The notes beneath the pieces are model-generated. The model was not told the DNA's origin, searched no databases, and was given only the letters and a program-made list of their open reading frames with translations. A DNA stretch of 64,000 nt, from positions 49,079-113,078 of the forward strand of contig NW_019774169.1 of assembly GCF_001039355.2 (NCBI RefSeq), in the 5' to 3' direction. The stretch comes from Lingula anatina (Eukaryota > Brachiopoda > Lingulata > Lingulida > Lingulidae). Within the stretch, counting starts at the first letter, position 1, and every line of letters begins with the position of its first letter. Made by a program: the position numbers and the translations under genes. Below, one piece after another: positions 22,801 through 35,922 of this stretch.

Positions 22801-25620
22801 GTCATTTTTCTTTTTTTTTAATGAATTATGGAAGCCAATTGTCAATAAAAAAGTACTGGAAAATGTAGAATTTTCTTGGCTTCTTTAATAGTTTGCTAGT
22901 ACTGATGGATAATAATTCTACATTTATAACCCAAACTCAAATCATCAACACATTTCAAGATCACTTGGATTTAGCATAGTGAACATTTTCAATTTTGGGG
23001 AAAATAAATTAGTTTATAATTAACTTAACCTTAATATGCCTTTGAGACAGAAATGGACACTATGAAAACAAAGATTTATGTCCATTTAATATTTTCGTCA
23101 ATACAAAAATACTTAGTTTAGTTTAGTCAAAATCAAAAAACACCAAAACAAATCATCTGCACTACCCCCATATGACTCTGCCATAAGTGAAGACATTAAG
23201 CATGCCTTGTATTACAAAAACATTTACCTGTTGTGGAATATCTATGAGTGACTTAGCTGCCAGCATTGAGAGTGTGTGGAGAGTGACAGTCACCATGTCT
23301 CTGGCTGGGTAGTTAGGCAGCATCTCTTTACATAACTCACGCACCTGATTAAATATACACATTTACTACACTGTTTAACGAGAGTTTATTTAAATTCTAG
23401 AATATTCTTTAATTCACTTCATGAATCCTAGTTTTTAAAGTAAAAAACAGGAAATGATGTGAGAATCAAGCTGTTCATTTGCAAATAAAAAACAAAATAA
23501 ATTGGGTTAAAATATTAACTTCTCAATTAAGACACGATTTGTTAGTAAAACATTACCTGACATACGCTATATAGAAAAATACATTTAAACGTTAGTGCAT
23601 GACAAAAATGCTCTGAGCATGTTTAAAGTCAAAATGTGTATATACTATACCTAAAACCCAAATTATATTCACTTTAAAATCTATACTTAAAGAAATAAGA
23701 GTGCTGACATATCCCCCCTTCATACCACTCACCCTGGCAGAGGTAGTGGCATCATGGTGCATATGTTGGAATACAGGTATCAGCTTCAATTTCATATCAA
23801 CAGGAGTGGCCAGCCCTTGGATCATCTCAGCCAGCTTCTGGCACACGCTGGTGGCAAATTGTCTAAAACAACATTTCTTTTATGAAAATAATGTAAGATT
23901 ATTTCACAAAAAAAGACATCTTTTAATTCATAATTATCATAGAATGTGTACCAAGTACTGAAGAAAAGGTTTTACACAAACACTGAATTATGAAAGAAGC
24001 AAGCATTTTATCCTAAAGCACATAAAAATGAATTATCTCTCCAAAAGCTCCATTGCTGTTTGAAATTGGCAATGTTCCACTGAACATCTAAGGAAAACAT
24101 CTGAGGTGAAAAAATTCAGATATGTTCAACTGTTTTCTATCCTGGCGTTTTCACGACTGTTTTCATCTTAGTCACAACACTCACTTTGAACGATCAGCAA
24201 AACATGATGCTACAAATATGGCAGCTTCAACTTCCACAGCATCATGGGAATCCAAGCTATTGATGACACTGTGGTGAGCATTCTTCCTGTCTGAGATAAT
24301 ACTGGCAATGCTACCCATTGTTCTGAAATATAAAACAAATCATTATTATCATACCTTTATGACCCGTTTGTTTCATAGTGACTCAGACTTAACAACTAAG
24401 CTGTTTAAATAATATTTCCATCAAAATGATAACAGTTCAGTTTAGATAAAACACTACTCTGATAATTTACCTCTATTAGTATCATCATGTTTAACTGGTT
24501 ATATATTCATAACTCCAACAGATTATTATGGTGACAGGGATACCCTTTAAATGTACTGCACTCTTTTGATTCAGAAATCTAATTTTCAAGAAGCAATTCC
24601 AGGAATAGTAATTGCCAAATCTTTTCAGTGTAAATATTATTCTGACAGAAGCATTGCGCCTTCTTCTTCTTTCAATTTTTTTATTTTTGTGAAGGACTTT
24701 CTGCAGTATTGTGCTGTACACATTTCACCAATGCAAATCAATAGTACGTAATTCACCTCAGCGTGATGGCTCTGGCCACTGGGTCATTGCTGTGAATGAC
24801 AGAAAATATTCTCCTCAGAAATTCATCCACATTTAGAATCTTATCAAGATGCTTTTGGCTTTGCTGCATAACTTTTAAAATGTTCAGCCTCTGGAAATTT
24901 GTCCTGAAAAGTAAAATGTTCATGTATATGGTATTATAGAAATGAAAATACTAGTAATCAAATTTCAGATGATTTTATGCCTTTAGCCCTCCTCCCCTGC
25001 ATCCCTGTCAACAAAAAATAATTATAATACATATATAAATAAGTTAATAAAAATATTAAAATGAACAAAATAACTACTAGATCTAATATAATGCAAAGCT
25101 AAACTTAATCAAACTATATATGTGCAGAATAAATAGCTTTCTCTACTTGATTGAATACAACTCTGGAATATCTACTTACCCTGTTCTGAAAACATCAGCA
25201 AGTTTTAGTGATGCAGAGTTGATCAAAATTGGAAATGGATACTTCTCAAATAGCTTGGGAAACCTTACTATTGCTTCACACTGCTCTCCCGGTTTCTGGG
25301 ACCTTAATCCTGCCAGAAAAAGAATATAAGAAAAAATTATTTATGCCCAATTTTCAACTTGGGCTCTTTTGTAAAACTGTATCACTGCGACAGATGGAAA
25401 GTACCATGTGTAAAAGAAAATTGCGCCAACCTTTTTTGTGAACATTTCAGCTCAGATAAATAGTACCACAATGTAGTCGAGTAAGGTTGTGTTAATATTG
25501 GTTGGGGGGGGCACCTTTATCAAGCTCCAAAAGAGCTGAATTTGCATCCTGCTCTTGTTCTCCATAGCTTGAATCACTAGTTATTCCTGAATTCTTATAA
25601 GACAAACTCATGCCTGACAT
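16891..25620 (-). CDS. INTS7: Integrator complex subunit 7
   Basis: Twenty-one minus-strand exons join in phase into about 965 residues (human INTS7 is 962): 25620-25515, 25309-25180, 24903-24757, 24322-24185, 23862-23733, 23344-23228, 22734-22612, 22368-22254, 21898-21791, 21509-21400, 21172-21076, 20755-20622, 20239-20054, 19756-19601, 19263-19069, 18788-18685, 18482-18420, 18181-18034, 17875-17777, 17613-17422, 17190-16891. The N-terminus has SSYGEQEQDANSALLELDKG and LFEKYPFPILINSA. Conserved helical-repeat segments include FSVIHSNDPVARAITLR, MIQGLATPVDMKLKLIP and VYLEKDPRRLV. The C-terminal beta-rich part has EGVIQHGKHPGLFRKI and VTEPHNDYFSAHFLLTF. Known role: nuclear Integrator, acting in snRNA 3' cleavage and promoter-proximal transcription termination; INTS7 is an alpha-helical-repeat scaffold. 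The start is the first ATG; an alternative in-frame ATG lies three codons downstream. The gene shares an upstream region with COMMD1. Confidence 0.95.
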
Positions 25621-25893
25621 AATTGTTAATGTATAGGCACCGCATCAAACAAAGTTGGTGTCAGCGTCAACCCTACACACATGCGCTGAAACCGGAAGTT
25701 ATTATTTTAACTATGCAAAGAAATTTGTGGTGGAAATAAAGTGGCGTTTTTGCTCCTAACGAGCTCATTATACAGAAAGATTTAAATAAAAAATCTCTTT
25801 CTCCTATTTTTTCATATGACTTATATTAAGTATATCATATCATTGCTAATTGTTAGCAATATTTTTTCTGCGGGATAGAAAAAGGCGGAAGTC
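25621..25893. promoter_or_regulatory. Putative bidirectional promoter between INTS7 and COMMD1
   Basis: Only 273 nt separate the two divergent start codons. The stretch contains ACCGGAAGT (25691-25699) and GCGGAAGT (about 25885-25892), both matching the ETS-factor core CCGGAAGT/GCGGAAGT that is common in divergent housekeeping promoters. No TATA box is evident at a typical spacing. Confidence 0.6.
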
Positions 25894-27210
25894 ATGGCAG
25901 ACGAAGCAAAGAGTTTGTTGGCTCTTTTAAACGGCATTGCACGCAAAGATTTCTACAATGACACAGATATTACACACGATTTGCTCAAGAGTGAACTATA
26001 CGCGGATATGTCGGAGGAGGATTTTCAAAATCTGATGAAGAAATCGACCAATTTAATCAAGGTAAATACTACCCAGATCAAACCTTAATGAATACAAGTT
26101 GATCATGCCATTATGATATAATGTACAACATTAGTTATAGCACTTCTACTGGTATAGTAAATAGAAAAACGCCGAATATTAGGTGTTAATGCACTAAATA
26201 TATTCTAGTTCATTTATGACATTTTGTAAAGAGATTTTTTGTTCTAAACTTATGATATATACCACAAAAGCTTTTAGAAATATTATTTACCAATTATATT
26301 CCCTGGCCATAAACCGACTCTTGCCTCAGTTTTAATTGAAGCAACCCTGCCTTCTAGTTTATTTTTTAAAGTTTTTGCTCAAAGTACCCATTATCAATAG
26401 AAGTTTGACAAAATTTGCTAACTTTTTGCAATAATCACTTTTATTTACACATACTGAGTAAAATGCTCAATTTCAGTATACATGTTGTTATTAATTACAT
26501 TACTTTGCAGAGCATGTCATCAGCTGACATGGATTTTAACCAACTGGAAGCCTTCTTGACATCGCAGACAAGGAAGAAGGATGGTGGACTGACAGAGGAG
26601 CAGGCCAAAGTTTATGCCAAGTTCTGGAAAAACCATAAGACAAAAATCCATGATAGCCTAGTTGCCCAATCTACATGGGATAATACTCTTAAATCTGTTA
26701 ACTGGAGGATAGATATAAAAACTCAGGCAAAACACATTGAACAAATCAACACCCCCACTGCCATTGTAGAGGTGCAATTAGAAAGTGCTAAAGATAAGGT
26801 ACTTTGTTTTTTTTAATGCACACTCTTCTTGAAAATGATGATATCTGCTTTTGTCATTCTAATTAACTAACTTACTTATTTTTTATGTATGAAAGGTTTA
26901 GTTTGTAAATATGATGTTTTTTTCAAAGGTGCCTTATTATTTCTTATGTTTAATTGTGGTCAAATAAATATATTGATTATCATAATACTGCAGTAGTTAT
27001 ATTTTTATACTCATAAAATTGCTTTTTTCTTTTATGAAGACCATGTATAGAGTTTCATCATAAAGGGAATTCTAAAATCACTCTTGTATTCCTTTTTAGA
27101 CCCAAGAGACTCAGACATTTGAGATGGATGAAGAAAAACTAAAAGATGTTTTAAGCAGTATACAGGACATTGAAAAACAGATTGTTCAGTATTGCCAAAA
27201 TCAGGGATAA
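25894..27210 (+). CDS. COMMD1: COMM domain-containing protein 1
   Basis: Three exons, 25894-26061, 26511-26798 and 27100-27210, encode about 188 residues (human COMMD1 is 190). The N-terminal helical domain contains DLLKSELYADMSEEDFQNLM. The hallmark SADMDFNQLEAFLTSQTRKK opens exon 2, then KFWKNHKTKIHDSL. The C-terminal COMM domain begins around LKSVNWRIDIKTQAKH and continues through NTPTAIVEVQLE to EEKLKDVLSSIQDIEKQI. Known role: subunit of the CCC (COMMD-CCDC22-CCDC93) complex in endosomal recycling and copper transporter trafficking, also linked to NF-kB turnover. The start ATG follows the ETS-like GCGGAAGTC. An AATAAA at 27233-27238 is a likely polyadenylation signal. Confidence 0.95.
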
Positions 27211-28169
27211 CACAGGAAAGGAAATGACAGGAAATAAAATTTATATTACACATTGTTATAAGATTTAAGAGGGGCCTGCTGGCATAGAATGTTTAGGTGC
27301 ACGTTAAGTTAAACATTTGATGAATGTCTGTGAGATTACCAAAAAAATAAAGACTGAAATTTCAAGAAGGGTGACTGATATAAGCATGATTAAGATGTGT
27401 TAGAGATGCCTTGTGAGGTGCATTTAAATTGCTCTTCTGAACATTTTATAAAATGGCAAAAGAAATGATGTACAATTCTTGTAATAGTAGTAGTTATTTA
27501 TGTCAGTTGGGATTGGCTATGTGAAAAGGCCTGATTTCATGAGCTGGTGATACAGGATTATGATTTAAATTCGCCCTATATTAAGACAATAAAACAGAAA
27601 TTGCCAAGAAGTTGATTCTGGAAAAAATTATAAAAATTAAATAGATATGACTATTAAAAGAGAGAACTTTAAAGAGATAAAGTTTTGCATATTAAAAAAA
27701 AAAAAGAAAAGAAATACCATAAAAATAAGATGTATCATTTCAAGATCATATTTTGTTGCAATGACAATTTTTAAACTTGCAACACTGATATTATTGTGCA
27801 AAATAAAAACATAATGTACATTGCACATAATATTATGATTGAAAAATAAACTCAGTATTATTTCAATGATAAATTGTTCTCTTTAGCATTTTTAGCTGAC
27901 AGATATATACTGTTAAACACCTGCAGTCATTTGTTTTTGTATAATCACAGCATTGGTAAATAATCAAGTCTACTAGCTGGTATTTGGACAGGAAAAGGAC
28001 TAAGATTTTCATATTGCTCTATGTTTTAGAACAGCTATATATTGATAAACCCAACTTGTTTTACTTTTGTTGAAGTAAGCTCATTTTGGCACTTTTCCAA
28101 CAGGTGCCTTCAGACACGCCCCCGTCAATGTGGCCGCCAGACGGCGACTCTCACACGTAAACAAGAAAG
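27211..28169. other. COMMD1 3' UTR and spacer to ACSS1
   Basis: AT-rich. It contains AATAAA at 27233-27238 and further A-rich runs. The last 80 nt become GC-richer with CpG-containing words (GTGGCCGCCAGACGGCG), consistent with the ACSS1 promoter or 5' UTR. No other gene was seen. Confidence 0.45.
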
Positions 28170-31100
28170 ATGGCGCACAGGGGCGCAGGACTATGTCGGG
28201 GGTTCAGCCGATACATAAAAGAGAGCAAGCTCGCAGCTTGTTCTGTGAAAAAATGGCCTATAATATTAAGACGGACTATGGCATCAGCATCTTCACCAAT
28301 ATGCACAACGTATATTCCGGAGTTTGACGGGACAAGCGGGATAAAATCCTACCAAGACCTCCACGACCTGAGTCTTCGAGACCCAGATCTATTTTGGGGT
28401 CGACTGGCCAGAAGTCGCGTCAAGTGGATGACCGACTTCGACCAAGTTCAGAAATGCGATATGGAAAAGGGGGATTTTAAATGGTTTCTAGGAGGAAAGC
28501 TTAATGTTACAGGTTTGATAACTTGTGTCACTTTATTAACACAGAGCACAAAAGTTGGATTCGTCGAACGACCAAAGATAAAATGTTACCCTTCAATGGC
28601 CTCATTTTTACAGCACCCAAGCTGCTGCAGCTGCTTTCTTGCCGTTTTAACCCAACTAGTTTCAGTGTATCTTTACATTCATTTTAAATTCATGTGCATT
28701 TTAATTTAATTTTAACATGAAAATATTTTGCAAATTAAATCTCTTTCAATGTGGGTAGATAATAAATCAGAAGATTAACAGATAGATAAACAAGTGAATT
28801 AGTGAATCATAGTAAAACGAAATATATTGCAATTAGTATGTGGGAAATTAACAGATAAATGAATTGATAGATTAACAATCAAATGCAAATGAGTAAATGA
28901 ATGAATGATAAAAAAGAATAACATGGGTCAACCCCTAAGCAGAATATGGAAAAAATATGAAAAAGTCTGAAACTTAAAAAATCTTTCTGATTTATATTTT
29001 TATAATCATGTGTGCTTGTCCACATCTATGTTTATGTAGAATTCCATTATTTTTTAAAATTTTACGGTTAAATACATGTTCATTAAAATAATTAACCAAA
29101 CTTCTGACAAAGTTTTAAATGTGAACATTATCAGTGTTGAAACATTGATACTAGAGGTTTTGAGTTGACCAAGTTTATGGTTTAGTTGGAGCCTCTAGGG
29201 TGGCCTACAGGATACTGAGTAGGACCATAAATAACTTAAGTCATAAAATAATTTAATGTTCCCCAGCTCTTGAAGAGATAAACCCATGATTGCCTGGTAG
29301 AACAAACACTTAAAATTGAATTTAAACAAATATTATATGTATCAAAAGCTTATAGGGGTCAATTTGAAAAAAATTAAAGTGAATTTTGTTATATATTGTC
29401 ATTATATGACTTGGATATGCCATGCTTGGAAATTTAAAATTTTATCATATGAGCTTCTGCTAACACTGCTTTTATTAACATGCATTTTTGTTTCTTATAT
29501 TTATACTTATATTGATAGAAAACCTATATTTAGAAATTTGAGGTAAGCGCATTGTACATGGTGTAAAATGGAAGAAAAGAGTTTTTTCATTTTAAGTTGT
29601 ATAGATAACTAAAGATGCATATCAAAAATATTTAAAGTTGTTTTGCAATGCACGTCTTGAGCATAATAAGTGCAAATATTTTTTCTGTAAATGATATGAA
29701 AATAAAATTGAGTGTGGATATATTTGGCATGTTTTAGAGAGCTGCATTGATAGACATGTTGAAAGCACTCCAAACAAAGTGGCATTAATTTGGGAAAAAG
29801 ATGAACCTGGAACAGAAGAACATGTTACTTACAAGTAAGAACCTGTTGTACTGAAAGCTCTCTCCTCTCTCTTATCTCCATTTCAACAGCTGATGTATTT
29901 CCCATGGAGCTTTCCCATCTAATGTTAAACTAGCATCTCTGGTATAAAGGAAACATACTTCATATTTCTTGTTTCTTTATATTCTGAGCCTTATTACATA
30001 TTATAAATATTAATATAATTAAAGCACAAAACTGGAAAAAGATAAATATATTTATTTCTAAGAAAGTGGAAATTTTCATTTGGATGAGCTTAGTACAGTC
30101 GACATATTTTGAAGAAATAGCAACAAAATGATATGATGCTGAAGTATAGTTTATAACACAAATCTCTGAATAAGATTTTGGCACAAAAGATGCTTTAATA
30201 TTCTAATGGCCCTCAACACTAACTTTCAAATAAAAAAAAACTATCACTTCAATGTATTTCTGAAATATTTGATATAAGTATAAATATAGATATAAATTTT
30301 GTAGACCAAATTTTTCTTTTTTCTTCTAAATGAGTATTGATTGTAAACAATAACATGCATCACTTGCATTTCCTTCACATAGACTTATGATTTTAGAGTA
30401 TGGTGTTGTAATTTCAGTACTTAAAAAGAATGAAAGGTGCTACTGAACATTTATTTTGAACTACCTGGGAAGATGACAGACAAAGACAGTTATATCTAAC
30501 ATCTCTTTAAAAAGCAAATTGATATATATTGCAGAGAACTCTACCATAAGATGAACCAGATTGCTAATATGTTGAAGGATCATGGTGTGAAGAGAGGAGA
30601 TCCTGTCGCCATATACATGCCTGTGTCCCCACTTCTAGTGGCTAGCATGCTGGCATGTGCAAGAATAGGAGCTGTACACAGTGTGGTCTTTGCTGGGTTC
30701 AGTGCTGAGTCCCTGGCTGCGCGTATCAATGATGGTAAGTTTTTTCAAAAATACATAATTATAAAGTTATGTTGCGTCTGCTGAATTCTGGTATTTCAAT
30801 ACTGATTTAACTCTTAAAAATAAGATTAAAAACTATTTATTTGTATGATAGAAACTACTTATTTGTGAATCATACCTGTATGTAGGATCCTGAAATATAA
30901 AGGAAATAATACATTAGAGATTGGTCATACTCAGTTGAATAATGGATACTTTATTCTCTTTACAAGAGGCCAGCTGAGTGATGACATTAATTCCATGCAA
31001 AAATTCTTGCTTACAGTAGAAAAAACTGGAAAGAATTAACCAGAGACATGTCTGGGAATATCTAGTGATAAATCAATATGTGCCCCTGGCAGAGTGTGGG

Positions 31101-34100
31101 TATTATGATATTGTTTATTTACCTTGTTGTTTGCCAGTCACAATCATTAGATCATATGTATTCCACAGAATCCTGTTTGATTTTATCCTAGATTGCAAGA
31201 CTTAGCACTATCTCAGAGATTCTCATTTCAGCAATATATTTCTTCAATTCTGTTTGTACATGGCACTTTTAGTATCTGATAATTTTGTTTAAAATTTAGC
31301 TGGAGCAGAAACTGTGATCACCAGTGATTTTGCAGTACGTGGAGGGAAGCTTGTAGAACTGAAGAACACTGTGGATGCTGCATTGGAGAAATGCCCTGGT
31401 GTCAAGAGAGTGTTCATGGCAACCAGAACTAATAAAGAAGTTTCAATGGGAGAGAAGGATTTTCTGCTAAAAGAGGTACTATTGAATGTGCAAGGGTTAT
31501 AGTCATTGAAATATCAAAATTAGTGATTGTAACATATACGAGATATGTTTGATCTGCGGATTTACTTACTGTCATTAAGGGTATATATAAAACATACGGT
31601 GAAATAATGACTTGGAAATTAGCTTTATTAACATAGCTTTTGGCCTTGAAACCCCTGTTGAAATATAAAACTACATAAATTGCCATAAAAGAATTATCAT
31701 ATTGTTCTCTTACTCTTAAAAAACAAACACAATGCATAAATTTCTCATTGCTTAGTAATCAGTTATTTACTTTTTGCAAGCTATTTCATAACTGTTATTC
31801 ACTACTAATTACATATTTTGGGCTAGGAAATGGCCCAGTATCCAGAAATGTGTATCCCAGAGAAGATGGACAGTGAAGACACACTATTTATGTTGTATAC
31901 ATCAGGGAGTACAGGCAAGCCCAAGGGATTGGTACACACACAGGCGGGATATATTGTGTATACCACTGTAACTCATCAGGTGAACTGTCATATGCCAAAT
32001 ACATGGTCTTTGTGTAATAACATGAAAAACTATTGCAGCAATTTTTTTTGTTTATCCCTTTTGAATAATTCATTCATTCTTCACTTTTACTTTTAGCGAT
32101 GTGTGTTTGTGTGTGAATTCTAAAGTACATGTAGTAGGGAAAAAGATATTAGAACATTGTCTGTTTAATGTCAGTTTTAAATAATAAAAATACAAAATGT
32201 GTTCTTTTTTAGATGGTTTTTAATTACCAGCCAGAAGATATTTTTGCATGTGTAGCAGACATTGGATGGATCACTGGCCACAGTTATGGGGTGTATGGAC
32301 CTCTCAGCAATGGTGCTACCTCAGTATTGTTTGAAAGCACACCCACATATCCTGACCCAGGTGAGAAAAAAATTTTTTTTTTTTCTGTCAGATAGCTGAT
32401 TTATATAAATTTCCAAAGGTTTTAGGATACATATGTTGAGATCTGTTTATTAGACTTGTTTTGGTCAATAATCTAAATATATTAATCCAATTGAAAATTG
32501 TAGCCCAAGAATCCAAATGATATCTGAAATAAGTATTTTGAGTAACATTTTTTTCAAAAGTGAACAATTTGCCATTTGCAAAATGAAAAACAAAACAGAG
32601 AGAGAAAATGATTATTGAATCTTTTATTGAGAAAGACTGTTAGTAGATTGTAAAGTAAATGTTTCAGTTGGATCGAAAATATTCAACAAAATACATATTA
32701 GTTTCACAGAGAGTTCTGTGTTTCAGGACGTTACTGGGAAATGGTAGAAAGACTGAAGGTGAACATACTGTACCTTGCTCCCACTGCTCTGAGATTACTG
32801 CTGAAGTCTGGAGATTCTTTTGTCACCAAGTATGACAGGTCATCACTCAAAACACTGGGGTGTGGTAGGTTGACAGAGCTTTGATAGATACTCTTTTTTT
32901 TAAGCAGGCAGCAAAATGTTTATGTGCTTTCATAACATGTCAAACCATACAAAATATACTGGTATTTATGGTTTTAATATGCATGCCTCTTTATCCTCAC
33001 TTATGTTAAAGTTTTGCTATTTTTACATGTCAGTGAAACTCCTGATTTGCATTGCTGATTACTTGTAATTCAGAAAAAAATATAAAAGTCATTGAAGGTT
33101 GCAGAGGACTTACTTTCCAAAGTAAATGTAATGTGTTACAACACATTCAGCGAGAATTAGTTTCCGGATATTTTCAGTTGGCGAACCTCTGAACCGTGAA
33201 GCCTTTGAGTGGTATCATGACATTGTTGGGGAGAAAAGATGTGATGTTGTAGACACCTGGTGGCAAACAGGTATACTACAGTACTTATGTCTCACAAGTT
33301 ACAATTTGAATGTTGAAGTATTTAAAGATAAAAAACCATCACTTGACACTGGCTGTGGATGTGTGTGTGTTGTTTTATAGTGAGATTATAGATAGGTAAT
33401 GGCTGCATTCAGAACGGTGGACTAACTAGTCCGTGGGCCAATTATGGCAATCCACTTAAAAGCTTGCCATCTTATCTGATAATAGACACTGAATAGATTC
33501 CCTGTGGGGAAGTATTCAAGTGGGTCAGCCATGTTTGACTCTTGGACTAGTTAGTCCACTGCTCCGAATGCAGCCATAGATAGATACTAGCAGACAACCA
33601 AACTGAATAATGTTTCCATTATTTTACATGCGCAAGAAATCTTTCCAGCTGTAAAGATAGTGGTTTACTGATTATTCATAACATTTTATACAATTTAAGA
33701 ATTTATGATATTTTAGAAACAGGAGGGATTTTGATAAGTCCCCGTCCATCAGCCCCAGGAGCAGAGATCAGGCCAGGCATGCCTATGAGGCCTTTCTTTG
33801 GTGTAGATCCAGTACTTCTGAATGAGAAGGTGAGGCAGAAGGGTGTGCTTCATTAAAAAAAAATGAAAAAGTATTACTAGTTTTTTCAGCTGATGTATCT
33901 TGTTAGTAGACAAAACAGTAGAAATAAAGTATAAGTATACTTGTGGTTGGAAAATTTGTATTTGATATTTATGACTTATAAAAAAGGATAGTATTGCAAA
34001 TACATATGGAATGTGAAAACTCCCACAGGGTTAGTGCCAGTAAAGTGGTAGCATGAATGGCAATGGTAGAAAGCATACATGTGACACTGTAGTAGTATCA

Positions 34101-35922
34101 CTTTTTTCTAGGGTGAAGAGTTGACTGATGAAAATGTCAGTGGTGCTTTGTGCCTCAGAAAACCTTGGCCAGGCATTGCCAGAACAATCCATGGCAGCCA
34201 TGAAAGATTTTTAGATGTTTACTTCAAAATGTTTCCTGGTAAATAAATATTTCTTTTATGAAAGTTTTATTCTCAGAACTCTATTGTTAGCTCTGTTTTG
34301 AAATTAAGTGTTATTTACAATATTTTCAAGGATTTGAAAAGAGAAAATGCCCATGTTGCTGGAAAAGTTTAAGGGAGTATGAGACCTGGGATTATTAACA
34401 ATAAAAATCTTCAGGCTATTCACACTGTTATATTCCTCAAAGGTGTATATTTTACTGGGGATGGCGCCCATCGTCACGAGGGTGGTCACTACCAGATCAC
34501 TGGCAGAATGGATGATGTCATTAATGTTAGTGGACACAGACTTGGAACAGCTGAGATAGAAGATGCTATAGTATGTATTTATGTTAGTTTGTACTGCAGA
34601 GATTTCACTTGTGTCTTGCTCAGCTAGATGAACTTGTTAATGTTTGGTTTTGTGTGCATGCGGATTTAATTGAATGCAAAAAACTAATATTTTACCTAAG
34701 GTGAAACTGTCTTACTCTTGTTAAAATGTTTAAATATTAAATTGTTATACTGTCCAGGATGAACACCCATCAGTGGCAGAGTCGGCTGTGGTTGGATTCC
34801 CTCACGAGATTAAAGGAGAAGGTAAATTATGCTTTTCTTAGAAAACAGTTTATAAGGCCATTGTTTATTTGTGCATTAGTTGTACAGGTAAACTTTATAG
34901 ATTTTTGTAAAGCACAAAAGATTAATACAGGCTCATGGATTTCTTTTATTTTATTAAGGGATATGATGAATCTCTTTATATCAGTTTATGATAAAAGATG
35001 ATTGTATGCAGTACACAATAGCATCAAGTCATATGCTGTTCTTCAGGTGTCTATGCCTATGTCACCCTTAAAGATGATGCAACACAAACGGCAGCAGATA
35101 TCATCCCAGAATTAAGAAATCTGATCAAAACACAGATTGCCTCCTATGCTGTGCCAGACATCATACTGGTATGTTTTTATTTCAGAGGGTGTAAGGTAGT
35201 TATTGTATTTTGACCTAGCAAAATTTGTGCTCTGACTCCACATGGGGACTCTCATCATCACTGAATACCATCAGATTGACTAACATGCCTCTTCCTTATA
35301 TACAGAGACGCTGGTGATTATACAAGAACATTCGAAACAAGAAGAGGCGTGCTATTCTGTTAATCTTGTTTGAGTTCAGTGAGAGTCCTGGTGGAGTTAG
35401 TGTGCATTATTAGCTTTAAGGTCACAATAACTCATTCTGAACAGTTCATAAGGTTCATTTAGACAGAGTATATTTTTCTTGTTGTTGACAGTTGGTAAAT
35501 CTAGACTTGTAATTGATCCTAAAGATGTACTGAGAAATTTGGTTATATTTTGTATCAAGTGAAGTAATTAAGGAATTGGTATATTAGTTTAAATGATTAT
35601 AATTCACCTTTTGAACATTATATAGTGTACATTTGACAAGAAAATCTCACAACCTCAAATACTCATTCCATCCTTTTCATCACAACAGCTTGAATGTTAT
35701 TGAGGTGCAAGTGTTTGATGTGTTGTGTGTTTTCTCCATTCACAGATAGCCCCAGGTCTTCCAAAAACACGCTCAGGGAAAATAATGCGTCGGATCCTTC
35801 GAAAAATTGCTGCAAGTCAACATGATGACCTTGGAGATATCTCAACCTTGGCAGAACCAGGAGTGGTACAAGTAATTGTGGACCATCACAATGAAATTAG
35901 TGAAAAGAAGTCCTGGCTGTGA
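28170..35922 (+). CDS. ACSS1: Acetyl-CoA synthetase, mitochondrial (ACSS1-like)
   Basis: Fourteen exons encode about 692 residues (human ACSS1 is 689): 28170-28512, 29738-29834, 30535-30734, 31300-31475, 31827-31979, 32213-32360, 32727-32864, 33178-33270, 33717-33829, 34112-34238, 34443-34570, 34758-34821, 35047-35168, 35746-35922. Reaction: acetate + ATP + CoA to acetyl-CoA + AMP + PPi. Motifs: [11 protein letters not shown] (ATP loop), [53 protein letters not shown] (hinge) and [12 protein letters not shown], with the catalytic, acetylatable Lys. The first about 40 residues are Arg/Lys-rich, hydroxylated and nearly free of acidic residues, followed by SYQDLHDLS; this looks like a mitochondrial transit peptide and favours ACSS1 over cytosolic ACSS2. 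An in-frame TAA lies three codons before the ATG (AAG, AGA, ACA between), fixing the start. Confidence 0.94.
33401..33575. repeat. Palindromic MITE in ACSS1 intron 8
   Basis: A 175-nt element. The left end GGCTGCATTCAGAACGGTGG, followed by ACTAACTAGTCC, is mirrored by GGACTAGTTAGTCC, then ACTGCTCCGAATGCAGCC at the right end. The inverted repeats extend inwards (CAATCCACTT against AAGTGGGTCA). Non-coding; a typical small hairpin-forming transposon remnant. Confidence 0.75.
35232..35403. repeat. Foldback repeat, member 2 (ACSS1 intron 13)
   Basis: The left arm (GGGGACTCTC, CATCAGATTGACTAACATGCCTCTT) faces the right arm (AAGAAGAGGCGTGC, GTTCAGTGAGAGTCC). The words and their order match the hairpin at 2554-2796, so both are members of one foldback family, this one shorter. 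Confidence 0.65.
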
